The notes beneath the pieces are model-generated. The model searched no databases and was not told where the DNA came from. It was given only the letters and a program-made list of their open reading frames with translations. Positions 51,212 to 59,659 of a DNA stretch of 64,000 bases are shown piece after piece. A program made the translations under genes and the position numbers. Source of the stretch: DATAEG01 sp963703085. GTDB taxonomy: Bacteria > Actinomycetota > Actinomycetes > Mycobacteriales > Jatrophihabitantaceae. The stretch covers positions 62,001 through 126,000 of the forward strand of contig OY969789.1 of the NCBI GenBank assembly GCA_963703085.1. The letters are read 5' to 3'. How positions within the stretch are numbered: the stretch's first letter is position 1; the number at the start of each line of letters is the position of its first letter.

Positions 51212-51978
51212 GATGCCAGCTGCACGATCTGCGGTACGGCCGCACCGATCGGGTCGCGCACCACGGCCACCGCGACGTCGTCGTAGCGGGTCGGCTCGGC
51301 GTTCGTGACGAGCAGGGCCGACCGCGCTGCGGCCGCACCGACCATGCCGGCGATCGGGGCAACCCGCAGCGAGCTGCCGATCACCCAGATCAGGTCGGAC
51401 TCGGCCAACAACCGCCCGGCCCGAGCGAACAGCTCGCCGTCGACGGACTGACCGAAGAAGACCGTCGCAGATTTGAGGATGCCCCCGCAGGACAGACACG
51501 ACGGATCTGCTTCACCGTCGCGGACCCGAGCCACCGCCTCGGCCATCGGCCGGCGTGCGCCGCACGCCACACACTCGGTCTGCCGGATGTTCCCGTGCAA
51601 CTCGAGCACCATGTCGTCGGGCAGCCCGGCCCGCTGGTGCAGGCCGTCGATGTTCTGGGTCAGTACCGCGCGCAGCCGCCCGGCCCGATGCAAATCGACC
51701 AGTGCGCGGTGCGCGGCATTGGGCTGCGCCTGGTGCGCCGGATGGCTGATGCGCCGCTGCCAGGCTTTGCGGCGCAGTCCTGCGTCGGCCAGATAGGCCG
51801 GCAGGTCGACATACCGGGCGGCCGACGGGTCCTTCGTCCACAACCCGTTCGGGCCGCGGTAGTCCGGTATCCCGGAGTCGGTGGAGATCCCGGCGCCGGT
51901 GACCACAACGACGCGCTCGGCCCGGCTGAGAACGGTTGCGGCGTCCGCGGCATCGACGGTCTTCGGCGGTGCGCTCAC
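51208..51978 (-). CDS. cobB: NAD-dependent protein deacylase, sirtuin family
   Basis: 256-aa Sir2-type enzyme that removes acetyl or acyl groups from lysines using NAD. GAGISTDSGIPDYRGPNGLW (27-46, the NAD loop), TQNIDGLHQRAG (about 109-120) and HGN (about 130-132) are present, as are the four zinc cysteines in CVACG and CLSCGG. The start is ATG 51978. It is divergent from aconitase (183-bp gap) and coupled to the PAP2 gene. Control of central-metabolism enzymes by deacetylation is a known sirtuin role, but nothing here shows that aconitase is a target. Confidence 0.93.
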   Translation of the reverse strand: MSAPPKTVDAADAATVLSRAERVVVVTGAGISTDSGIPDYRGPNGLWTKDPSAARYVDLPAYLADAGLRRKAWQRRISHPAHQAQPNAAHRALVDLHRAGRLRAVLTQNIDGLHQRAGLPDDMVLELHGNIRQTECVACGARRPMAEAVARVRDGEADPSCLSCGGILKSATVFFGQSVDGELFARAGRLLAESDLIWVIGSSLRVAPIAGMVGAAAARSALLVTNAEPTRYDDVAVAVVRDPIGAAVPQIVQLAS

Positions 51979-52161
51979 GCGGTGGAGGTTACCCGCGCCG
52001 ACCGTGGCGGGCCCCGGGCCGCGCCCGGTCCGGGGAGCCAGACCCGCATGTTCAGCATGCCGCCGGTGCGGGAGAATGGAGATTCGTCTCGCCTCGCGGA
52101 GGGCCGCAGTGGCAGCTGCCGCAGGTGCTGAGTGACCGCATGACAGCCCGAAGGAGAACCA
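51979..52161. promoter_or_regulatory. Divergent sirtuin/aconitase promoter region
   Basis: 183 bp between two divergent starts. It holds the GC-palindromic cluster around 52009-52036 (GGGCCCCGGGCC and partly repeated) and an AAGGAGAACC ribosome site before aconitase. No regulator site can be named. Confidence 0.4.
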
Positions 52162-54951
52162 GTGCCAGCGCAGAGCAGGGACAGCTTCCAGGCCCGTGAC
52201 CAGATCACCGTCGGTGGATCGTCGTATGACTACTTCCGCATCGACAAGGTCGACGGATCAGAGGCGCTTCCGTTCAGCCTGAAGGTGCTGCTGGAGAACC
52301 TGCTGCGTACCGAGGACGGCAAGAACACGACGGCGGAGCAGATCCAGGCGGTAGGCAGCTGGCGAGCCGAGGCCGAGCCGAGCATCGAGATCCAGTTCAC
52401 CCCGGCCCGCGTGGTGATGCAGGACTTCACCGGGGTGCCGGCGATCGTCGACCTGGCCACGATGCGCGAGGCGATGCGCGACCTGGGCGGCGATGCCGCG
52501 AAGATCAACCCGCTGGCCCCCGCGGAACTCGTGATCGATCATTCGGTCATCGCGGATCTGTTCGGCGCACCGGACTCCTTCGAGCGCAATGTGGAGCTGG
52601 AGTACCAACGCAACCGCGAGCGGTACCAGTTCCTGCGCTGGGGGCAAACCGCCTTCGACGAGTTCAAGGTGGTGCCACCCGGAACCGGGATCGTGCACCA
52701 GGTGAACATCGAGTACCTGGCCCGCGTGGTCTTCTCCCGGGACGGAATGCTCTACCCGGACACGCTGGTTGGCACCGACTCGCACACCACGATGGTGAAC
52801 GGCCTCGGTGTGCTGGGCTGGGGCGTCGGCGGTATCGAGGCCGAAGCGGCCATGCTCGGCCAGCCGGTGAGCATGCTGATCCCGCGGGTAGTGGGCTTCA
52901 AACTGACCGGCGAGTTGCCGGACGGCTCGACGGCTACTGACCTGGTGCTGACCATCACCCAGCAGCTGCGCGAGCACGGCGTGGTGGGGAAGTTCGTCGA
53001 GTTCTACGGTCCGGGCGTGGCCGCCGTTCCGCTGGCGAACCGGGCCACCATCGGCAACATGAGCCCGGAGTACGGCTCGACCTGCGCCATCTTCCCGATC
53101 GACGACGAGACCCTGCGCTACCTGCGCTTCACCGGGCGCAAGGAGGAGCACATCGCGCTGGTGGAGGCATATGCCAAGACCAACGGCCTGTGGCACGACC
53201 CCGATTACGAGGCCCACTACTCCGAGCAGCTCGAACTCGACCTCAGCACCATCGAGCCGTCGTTGGCGGGCCCGAAGCGTCCGCAGGACCGAGTTCCGCT
53301 CGCGTCAGCCAAGCCGATGTTCCGCGAGGCGCTGGCCGACTACGTCAACGGCGACTCGGTGCAGAACGCCCACGACGAGGCGGAGTCCGAGTCCTTCCCG
53401 GCCTCCGATTCGCCCAGCTTCAGCGAGGACGCGACCGTGCCCCCGGCCGTCCCGTCCGCCGCCGACGGCGCGCGCGGCCGCTCGTCCAAGCCCACCTCGG
53501 TCACGTTGAGCGACGGCAGCGAGGTCGTGCTCGACCATGGTGCGGTGGCAATCGCCGCGATCACCTCGTGCACGAACACCTCCAACCCTTCGGTGATGGT
53601 GGGCGCGGCGCTGCTGGCCAAGAAGGCTGTGGAGAAGGGCTTGACCAGCAAGCCATGGGTGAAGACGACGCTGGCGCCGGGGTCGAAGGTGGTCATGGAC
53701 TACTACGACCGGGCCGGTCTGACGCCGTACCTGAACAAGCTCGGCTTCAACCTCGTCGGCTACGGGTGTACCACCTGCATCGGCAACAGCGGGCCGTTGC
53801 CCGACGAGATCTCCGCCGCGGTGAACGAGGCAGATCTCACGATGGTCAGCGTGCTGTCCGGCAACCGCAACTTCGAGGGCCGGATCAATCCGGACGTGAA
53901 GATGAACTACCTGGCTTCTCCCCCGTTGGTCGTCGCCTATGCGCTGGCCGGGTCGATGGACATGGACATCGTCGCCGACCCACTGGGCACCGGAACCGAC
54001 GGTGCACCCGTCTACCTGCACGACATCTGGCCGGCGCCCAGCGAGGTGCAGGAAGTGATCGACGAGTGCATCGCCAGCGAGATGTTCACCGACGACTACG
54101 CCGACGTCTTCGCCGGCGATGACGCCTGGCGCTCGCTGTCCACTCCGGAGGGTGACATATTCGAGTGGGACTCCGAGTCCACGTATGTGCGCAAGCCCCC
54201 GTACTTCGACGGCATGCCGGCCGAGCCGACCCCGGTGACCGATATCGAGGGTGCCCGTGTCCTGCTGAAGCTCGGCGACTCGGTGACCACCGACCACATC
54301 AGTCCGGCCGGCTCGATCAAGGCCGATTCGCCGGCCGGGGAATACCTCAGCGAGCACGGCATCGAGCGCCGTGACTTCAACTCCTACGGCTCGCGGCGCG
54401 GCAACCACGAGGTGATGATCCGGGGCACGTTCGCCAACATCCGGTTGCGCAACCAGCTCGCCCCCGGCACCGAGGGTGGGGTCACCCGGGACTTCAGTCA
54501 GGACGACGCCCCGGTCACCAGCATCTTCGAGGCGAGCGAGCACTATGCCGCGGCCGGTACGCCGCTCGTCGTGCTGGCCGGCAAGGAGTACGGCTCGGGC
54601 TCGTCGCGCGACTGGGCCGCCAAGGGCACGGCGCTGCTCGGCGTGCGCGCGGTGATCGCCGAGTCGTTCGAGCGCATCCACCGCTCGAATCTCATCGGGA
54701 TGGGCGTGCTGCCACTGCAGTTCCCGAAGGGCGAGAGCGCCGAAACGCTCGGGCTCACCGGCGAAGAGACGTTCACCATCAGCGGCATCACCGCTCTCAA
54801 CGACGGCGAGATCCCCCGGGAAGTCCAGGTACAGGCCGACGACTGGACCTTCGTCGCCACGGTCCGTATCGACACACCCGGCGAGGCCGACTACTACCGG
54901 CATGGCGGAATCATGCAGTACGTCCTGCGCTCGCTGCGCGGATCAGGCTGA
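52162..54951 (+). CDS. acnA: Aconitate hydratase A
   Basis: 929-aa citrate-isocitrate isomerase of the TCA cycle. Cluster cysteines for [4Fe-4S] lie in ITSCTNTSNPSVM (about 468-480) and GCTTCIGNSG (about 535-544); active-site DSHTTM (about 211-216) and the C-terminal swivel GSSRDWAAKG (about 811-820) are complete. A Ser/Asp-rich low-complexity insert (about 400-450) is usual for actinobacterial AcnA. GTG 52162 is preceded by AAGGAGAACC. Mycobacterial acn has the same neighbours, but with a TetR gene that is absent here. Confidence 0.96.
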   Translation: MPAQSRDSFQARDQITVGGSSYDYFRIDKVDGSEALPFSLKVLLENLLRTEDGKNTTAEQIQAVGSWRAEAEPSIEIQFTPARVVMQDFTGVPAIVDLATMREAMRDLGGDAAKINPLAPAELVIDHSVIADLFGAPDSFERNVELEYQRNRERYQFLRWGQTAFDEFKVVPPGTGIVHQVNIEYLARVVFSRDGMLYPDTLVGTDSHTTMVNGLGVLGWGVGGIEAEAAMLGQPVSMLIPRVVGFKLTGELPDGSTATDLVLTITQQLREHGVVGKFVEFYGPGVAAVPLANRATIGNMSPEYGSTCAIFPIDDETLRYLRFTGRKEEHIALVEAYAKTNGLWHDPDYEAHYSEQLELDLSTIEPSLAGPKRPQDRVPLASAKPMFREALADYVNGDSVQNAHDEAESESFPASDSPSFSEDATVPPAVPSAADGARGRSSKPTSVTLSDGSEVVLDHGAVAIAAITSCTNTSNPSVMVGAALLAKKAVEKGLTSKPWVKTTLAPGSKVVMDYYDRAGLTPYLNKLGFNLVGYGCTTCIGNSGPLPDEISAAVNEADLTMVSVLSGNRNFEGRINPDVKMNYLASPPLVVAYALAGSMDMDIVADPLGTGTDGAPVYLHDIWPAPSEVQEVIDECIASEMFTDDYADVFAGDDAWRSLSTPEGDIFEWDSESTYVRKPPYFDGMPAEPTPVTDIEGARVLLKLGDSVTTDHISPAGSIKADSPAGEYLSEHGIERRDFNSYGSRRGNHEVMIRGTFANIRLRNQLAPGTEGGVTRDFSQDDAPVTSIFEASEHYAAAGTPLVVLAGKEYGSGSSRDWAAKGTALLGVRAVIAESFERIHRSNLIGMGVLPLQFPKGESAETLGLTGEETFTISGITALNDGEIPREVQVQADDWTFVATVRIDTPGEADYYRHGGIMQYVLRSLRGSG

Positions 54952-54975
54952 CCTACCTACTGGTTGGTAACGATT

Positions 54976-55009
54976 CGTCACGTGCCGCTGGCGTTTCCGG
55001 CGCGTGACG
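54976..55009. terminator. Strong hairpin and possible operator between acnA and the sugar ABC operon
   Basis: CGTCACGTGCCG pairs with CGGCGCGTGACG (11 of 12 Watson-Crick, one wobble) around a 10-nt loop. It starts inside an imperfect 15-bp palindrome, GTAACGATTCGTCAC (54967-54981). It may end the acnA transcript or bind the ROK repressor; position favours either. Confidence 0.5.
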
Positions 55010-55084
55010 GATATGTTCGCGGGCACAACATTTCGAGGGTGAGAGCGATCTCCCCTCGCCAGCACACCGGAAGGCGGAACGCGG

Positions 55085-56209
55085 ATGCGCAAGAGCGCAC
55101 TGGGTGTGGTGGCTCTGGCGGCAGCGGCAACGCTGCTCATGAGCGCCTGCTCCTCGAGCAAGAAGGACAACGGCAAGACGGCCGGTAGCACTGCCGGCAC
55201 CAGCGCCAGCAGCGGTGGCGCGCTCGACGGCAAGAAGACCAAGGTCGGCATTATCCTGCCGGAGACCGGCACCTCGCAGCGGTGGATCACCGCCGACCCG
55301 GTCGCCCTCAAGAAGGACTGCGATGACGCCAACCTGGTTTGCGACATCCAGAATGCGCAGGGCAATGCGCAGCAGATGAAGACCATTGCGCAGAAGATGG
55401 AAGCCAACGGCGTCAAGGTGCTCATGCTGGTTGCCATCGACCCCAGTTCCGCCGCGGCCATCGAGAAGGACGCGACCAGCAAGGGCATCCAGACCGTCGA
55501 CTACGACCGGTTCGTTGCCGGCGGCACCGCGTCCCTGTACGTGTCCTTCGACAACACGAAGGTGGGCCAGCTGCAGGGCCAGGGCTTGGCTGCCTGCCCG
55601 CAGGTCAAGGGTCAGAGCGCGGTCAACTACGTGCAGATCGACGGTGCTCCCACCGACAACAACGCGACCCTGTTCAAGCAGGGGTACGAGAGCGTGCTGT
55701 CCAAGCAGCCCGGCTGGAAGCTCGTTGACGACCAGACCGGCAACTGGGACCCGCCGACAGCCAAGTCGGTCTTCCAGAAGATGTTGCAGAAGACCCCGTC
55801 GATCAAGGCTGTCATGGTGGCCAACGACGACATGGCCGGCGCGGTCGTCTCGGTGCTGCAGCCGCAGCACCTGAACGGCAAGGTGGCCGTGTCCGGTCAG
55901 GACGCGACAGCTGCCGGACTGCAGCGGATCCTCTCGGGTGACCAGTGCTTCACCATCTACAAGCCGTCCAAGGACGAGGCCGGCGCGGCGATCAAGGCGA
56001 TCGTCCAGATGGTGAACAAGCAGCCGGTCAGCACGTCGCAGACCATCAAGGACACGACAACCGGCAAGGACGTGCCGGCCATCCTCGCGACGACCGCCAC
56101 GATCATCACCAAGGCCAATGTGAAGACGGTGATCGACGACGGTTACGCGAGCAAGGCTGCGGTCTGCACCGGCAAGTTCGCGGCCCTCTGCACCGCGGCG
56201 GGCATCTAG
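55085..56209 (+). CDS. Sugar ABC transporter substrate-binding lipoprotein (xylose/ribose type)
   Basis: 374 aa. Lipobox LLMSACSSS (Cys about residue 21) and a Ser/Thr/Gly-rich linker precede a periplasmic-binding-protein fold of the XylF/RbsB class: KVGIILPETGTSQRW (about 53-67), VLMLVAIDPSSAAAIEK (about 114-130), VQIDGAPTDNNATLF (about 182-196) and VSGQDATAAGLQRIL (about 268-282). Two C-terminal cysteines (VCTGKFAALC) may form a disulfide. The ligand is probably a pentose such as xylose, inferred from family and from the ROK regulator. A strong hairpin follows the stop. Confidence 0.9.
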   Translation: MRKSALGVVALAAAATLLMSACSSSKKDNGKTAGSTAGTSASSGGALDGKKTKVGIILPETGTSQRWITADPVALKKDCDDANLVCDIQNAQGNAQQMKTIAQKMEANGVKVLMLVAIDPSSAAAIEKDATSKGIQTVDYDRFVAGGTASLYVSFDNTKVGQLQGQGLAACPQVKGQSAVNYVQIDGAPTDNNATLFKQGYESVLSKQPGWKLVDDQTGNWDPPTAKSVFQKMLQKTPSIKAVMVANDDMAGAVVSVLQPQHLNGKVAVSGQDATAAGLQRILSGDQCFTIYKPSKDEAGAAIKAIVQMVNKQPVSTSQTIKDTTTGKDVPAILATTATIITKANVKTVIDDGYASKAAVCTGKFAALCTAAGI

Positions 56210-56223
56210 TCACATCCGCGATC

Positions 56224-56264
56224 AATGGCCGGCCGGCGTCCCGTCGGGACGGCGGCCGGCCATT
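56224..56264 (+). terminator. Intra-operon hairpin between binding protein and ATPase genes
   Basis: A perfect 12-bp inverted repeat, AATGGCCGGCCG / CGGCCGGCCATT, with a further 5-bp stem (GTCCC/GGGAC) inside. There is no T-run. It likely protects the 3' end of the binding-protein message and lowers read-through, giving more binding protein than ATPase or permease, as in other ABC operons. Confidence 0.7.
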
Positions 56265-56286
56265 GTCCGTCTGAAGGGAGAGCCAC

Positions 56287-57075
56287 GTGGCTCCCGATCC
56301 GATCATTCAGCTGCGCGGTGTGGACAAGCGATTCGGCGCGGTCGAGGTGCTGAAGGGTGTCGATTTCGACGCACGACCCGGTGAGGTCATCGCCATCGTC
56401 GGGGACAACGGTGCCGGTAAGTCGACCTTGGTGAAGTGCATCGGCGGAACGTACGTCTTCGATGCCGGCGAGTACCTGTTCGACGGCCGGCCGGTGACGG
56501 TGCACTCCCCCCGCGACGCGGCGGCGCTCGGCGTCGAGATCGTGTACCAGGATCTCGCGCTGTGCGACAACCTGGACATCGTGCAGAACATGTTCCTCGG
56601 CCGGGAGCGCATCACCGGCGCCATTCTGGACGAGCCGTCGATGGAACGTGCGGCCCGGGAGACGCTCGATTCATTATCGGTACGCACGGTTTCCTCGGTG
56701 CGGCAGCGCGTCTCCAGCCTGTCCGGTGGTCAGCGCCAGACCGTGGCGATCGCGAAGTCCGTGCTGTGGCAGTCGAAGGTCGTGCTGCTCGACGAGCCGA
56801 CCGCCGCGCTCGGCGTGGCACAGACCGCCCAGGTCCTGGCACTGGTGCGCCGGCTGGCCGATCAAGGCGTCGCGGTCGTGCTCATCTCGCACAACATGAA
56901 CGACGTGCTCGAGGTGGCCGACCGGATCGCAGTGCTGTACCTGGGCCGACTGGCCGCCACAGTGAACCGCAAGGACGTTGATCAGACTCAGCTCGTCGAG
57001 CTCATCACCACCGGCCGGTCCGGTGAGCTGGGGCTGCAACCGGAGACCGCCGGCGCGACAGGCGCGGCATCATGA
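56287..57075 (+). CDS. Sugar ABC transporter ATP-binding protein (single nucleotide-binding domain)
   Basis: 262 aa. Walker A GDNGAGKST (about 39-47), signature LSGGQRQTVAIAKSV (about 145-159), Walker B VVLLDEPTAALG (about 163-174) and the H-loop SHN are intact. Most RbsA/XylG proteins have two fused nucleotide-binding domains; this one has a single domain, so it must act as a homodimer, as in some actinobacterial sugar importers. GTG 56287 has AAGGGAG upstream. Its stop overlaps the permease ATG (ATGA). Confidence 0.91.
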   Translation: MAPDPIIQLRGVDKRFGAVEVLKGVDFDARPGEVIAIVGDNGAGKSTLVKCIGGTYVFDAGEYLFDGRPVTVHSPRDAAALGVEIVYQDLALCDNLDIVQNMFLGRERITGAILDEPSMERAARETLDSLSVRTVSSVRQRVSSLSGGQRQTVAIAKSVLWQSKVVLLDEPTAALGVAQTAQVLALVRRLADQGVAVVLISHNMNDVLEVADRIAVLYLGRLAATVNRKDVDQTQLVELITTGRSGELGLQPETAGATGAAS

Positions 57076-58430
57076 GCGACGTCGAGGCGAAATCACCACC
57101 GGCGGAGGCAGTGGTGCCGGATGTCGCGACCGCCGCCGCTTCGACCGGCCCGATCGAGGGCAACCTGGCCCTGTACGTGCGCAGCTACGTCCAACGCATC
57201 CGCGGCGGCGATCTCGGCTCGCTCCCGGCAGTCGGTGGTCTGGTGGTGCTGGTCGCGTTCTTCTGGATCATCCACCCGAGCTTCGGCTCGCTGCTCAACG
57301 TGTCCAACCTGATCACCGACGCTGCACCGACCATCCTGCTGGCGATGGGGCTGGTCTTCGTCCTGCTGCTCGGCGAGATCGACCTCGCCGCCGGGACGAC
57401 CGCCGGCGTATCGGCGGCAACCATGGTCAGGATCTCCGGCGGCTACAACGCCCCCTGGCCGGTTGCGCTCCTCGTGGCGATCGTGACCGGCGTGATCATC
57501 GGCCTGCTCACCGGCGTGCTCCGCGCCAAGGTCCGGATCCCGTCCTTCGTCGTCACGCTGGCCATCTTCCTTGCGCTGCAAGGCGTCATCCTCATCGTGC
57601 TCATCAACGGCAAGGGCATCCGGGGCACTGACGTACCGGTGTCGGACAAGTTCATCAATGACCTCGAGAACGGTCAGCTGTCGCCTTTGCTGGGCTGGAT
57701 CCTGGCTGCAGTAGTGATCGTCGGTTACGCGCTGAGCAAGGCGTACGACACCACCCGCCGGCGCCGCGCCGGTCTCATCGTCGAGCCGACCGCGCTCAGC
57801 GCGCTCAAGTTTGCGGCGGTGACGATCGGTTCATTGCTCTTCGTCTACCTGCTCAACCAGAACCGGGCCATCAACAAGGGAACGACATTGGTGGTGCAGA
57901 ACGGCCACCAGGTTCTGGTGAAGGCTCCGGTGCTCGAAGGCGTGCCGATCGTCGTGGTGCCTCTGGTCGCCCTGTTCGCCGTGTGGACCTTCATACTGGG
58001 GCGTACCCGGTACGGTCGGCATGTCTACGCGGTCGGCGGGAACGCTGAAGCGGCGCGCCGGGCCGGTATCCAGGTCGACCGCATCCGCATGTCGGTCTTC
58101 GTCATCTGCTCGACGATGGGCGCGGTCGCCGGCATCATGCTGGCGTCGAACATCCAGACGGTCAGCTCGACACTCGGTACCGGCAACACGTTGCTGCTTG
58201 CCGTGGGCGCCGCCGTCATCGGTGGCACCAGCCTCTTCGGTGGCCGCGGCCGCATCATCGACGCGGTGCTCGGCGGCCTGGTCGTCGCGGTCATCGGCAA
58301 CGGGATGAGCGACCTGATCCACGGCAAGAACAATGCCGCGATCCAGAACATCGTCACCGGTCTGGTCCTCCTGCTCGCAGCCGCCGTCGACGCGCTGTCC
58401 CGGCGTCGGGCGGGTGCCTCCGGACTCTAG
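57072..58430 (+). CDS. Sugar ABC transporter permease (XylH type)
   Basis: 452-aa permease with about 10-12 hydrophobic segments. The branched-chain/monosaccharide permease hallmarks are LLLGEIDLAAGTTAG (about 97-111), RTRYGRHVYAVGGNAEAARRAG (about 310-331, not quoted in full as one motif) and GGTSLFGGRGRIIDAVLGG (about 384-402). A hydrophilic insert (about 270-290) enlarges it relative to RbsC and is typical of XylH. ATG 57072 overlaps the ATPase stop; its stop overlaps the GTG of the ROK gene by one base. Confidence 0.92.
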   Translation: MSDVEAKSPPAEAVVPDVATAAASTGPIEGNLALYVRSYVQRIRGGDLGSLPAVGGLVVLVAFFWIIHPSFGSLLNVSNLITDAAPTILLAMGLVFVLLLGEIDLAAGTTAGVSAATMVRISGGYNAPWPVALLVAIVTGVIIGLLTGVLRAKVRIPSFVVTLAIFLALQGVILIVLINGKGIRGTDVPVSDKFINDLENGQLSPLLGWILAAVVIVGYALSKAYDTTRRRRAGLIVEPTALSALKFAAVTIGSLLFVYLLNQNRAINKGTTLVVQNGHQVLVKAPVLEGVPIVVVPLVALFAVWTFILGRTRYGRHVYAVGGNAEAARRAGIQVDRIRMSVFVICSTMGAVAGIMLASNIQTVSSTLGTGNTLLLAVGAAVIGGTSLFGGRGRIIDAVLGGLVVAVIGNGMSDLIHGKNNAAIQNIVTGLVLLLAAAVDALSRRRAGASGL

Positions 58431-59653
58431 TGAGCCGCCCTGCCTCCGGTCGGACGAAGCCCGCCCGACCGGAGGCGATCCGTGGTCACAACCTGGGGCT
58501 GGTGCTGTCGGAGGTGCATCGAGCCGGGACGCGGTCCCGGGCCGAGCTCACCCGGCAGATCGGGCTGAACCGGAGCACGATCGGTGCGCTGGTCGCGGAG
58601 CTCGGCGAGCTGGGCCTGCTCACCGAGCGGCGCCCGGACACGCACCGCCGGGCCGGGCGACCGTCGCATGTCGTCGAGCCGGCGTTGCCGGGTCCGTTCG
58701 CGCTCGCCGTCGCGGTCGAGATCGACACCCTGGTGGTGGCCGCGGTCGGTCTCGGCGGCACGGTGCTGGCGCGTATCGACGAGACCGTGCCGGAGACCCG
58801 GCGGACGCCGGCGCACATCGCGACGCGGTGTGCCCGACTGGCGCACGCGGTCGTCGAGCAATTGGGCCCGGTGGCCCGGCCGATCGGCATGGGCATCAGC
58901 GTGCCGGGAACGGTGCGCCGTTACGACGGAAGCATCGAGCACGCCCCGAACCTGGGGTGGCGCGACGTGCCGATGCCGGCGCTGATCAGCGATCGGCTGG
59001 AGTTCGGCGTACCGGTCCGGGTCGGTAACGACGCGGACCTCGGTGCACTGTCCGAACACCTGCGTGGCGTGGCCCGCGACTGCGCGAACCTCGTCTTCAT
59101 CAACGGCCGGATCGGCGTTGGTGGCGGCGTGATCGTCGACGGCCACCAGCTGCATGGCGCCGGCGGCTTCGCCGGCGAGTTCGGACACATGGTCATCGAC
59201 CCGGCCGGGCTGCCCTGCCATTGCGGCAACGCAGGGTGCTGGGAGACCCGGATCGGTGAGCAGCGCTTACTGACCCTGGCCGGGCACACCACCGGTCCCG
59301 GGCCGGTGGCTGTGCAGGAGGTGATGGCCGCAGCCGCCGCGGGCGAGCCCTCGGCGGTAGCGGCATTGACCGAGGTGGGCGAGTGGATCGGGCTGGGGCT
59401 GGCGGCGCTGACCAACGTGTTCAACCCGGAAATGATCGTGGTGGGCGGCACGTTGGCCACACTGCTGGCTACCCACCACGACTGCATCAGGGCCGCGCTG
59501 GATCGCGCAGCTCTGCCCGGTCCGGCCCAGATGGTCAGCCTCGTCACGCCGGCCTTCGGGGCGGAATCGTCGCTACTGGGCGCGGCGGAACTCGCCTTTC
59601 AGCATCTGCTGGACAACCCGCTTGCAGTGATGGCCGGCCGGGTCGCCGGCTGA
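58430..59653 (+). CDS. ROK-family transcriptional repressor
   Basis: 407 aa: an N-terminal winged helix (about 19-75: SRAELTRQIGLNRSTIGALV) followed by a sugar-kinase-like ROK domain. The signature GAGGFAGEFGHMV (about 242-254) and the zinc site CHCGNAGCWE (about 263-272) are complete. Such XylR/NagC-type proteins bind a sugar and release their operator. It is translated with the ABC genes (TAGTG overlap), so it probably represses this operon, with the operator in 54960-55010. Confidence 0.92.
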   Translation: MSRPASGRTKPARPEAIRGHNLGLVLSEVHRAGTRSRAELTRQIGLNRSTIGALVAELGELGLLTERRPDTHRRAGRPSHVVEPALPGPFALAVAVEIDTLVVAAVGLGGTVLARIDETVPETRRTPAHIATRCARLAHAVVEQLGPVARPIGMGISVPGTVRRYDGSIEHAPNLGWRDVPMPALISDRLEFGVPVRVGNDADLGALSEHLRGVARDCANLVFINGRIGVGGGVIVDGHQLHGAGGFAGEFGHMVIDPAGLPCHCGNAGCWETRIGEQRLLTLAGHTTGPGPVAVQEVMAAAAAGEPSAVAALTEVGEWIGLGLAALTNVFNPEMIVVGGTLATLLATHHDCIRAALDRAALPGPAQMVSLVTPAFGAESSLLGAAELAFQHLLDNPLAVMAGRVAG

Positions 59654-59659
59654 GCGCGC

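Noticed and set aside
53305..54903. 532-aa open frame antisense to aconitase
   Set aside because: GC-rich third positions keep the opposite frame open; it has no domain, and acnA is complete with intact motifs.
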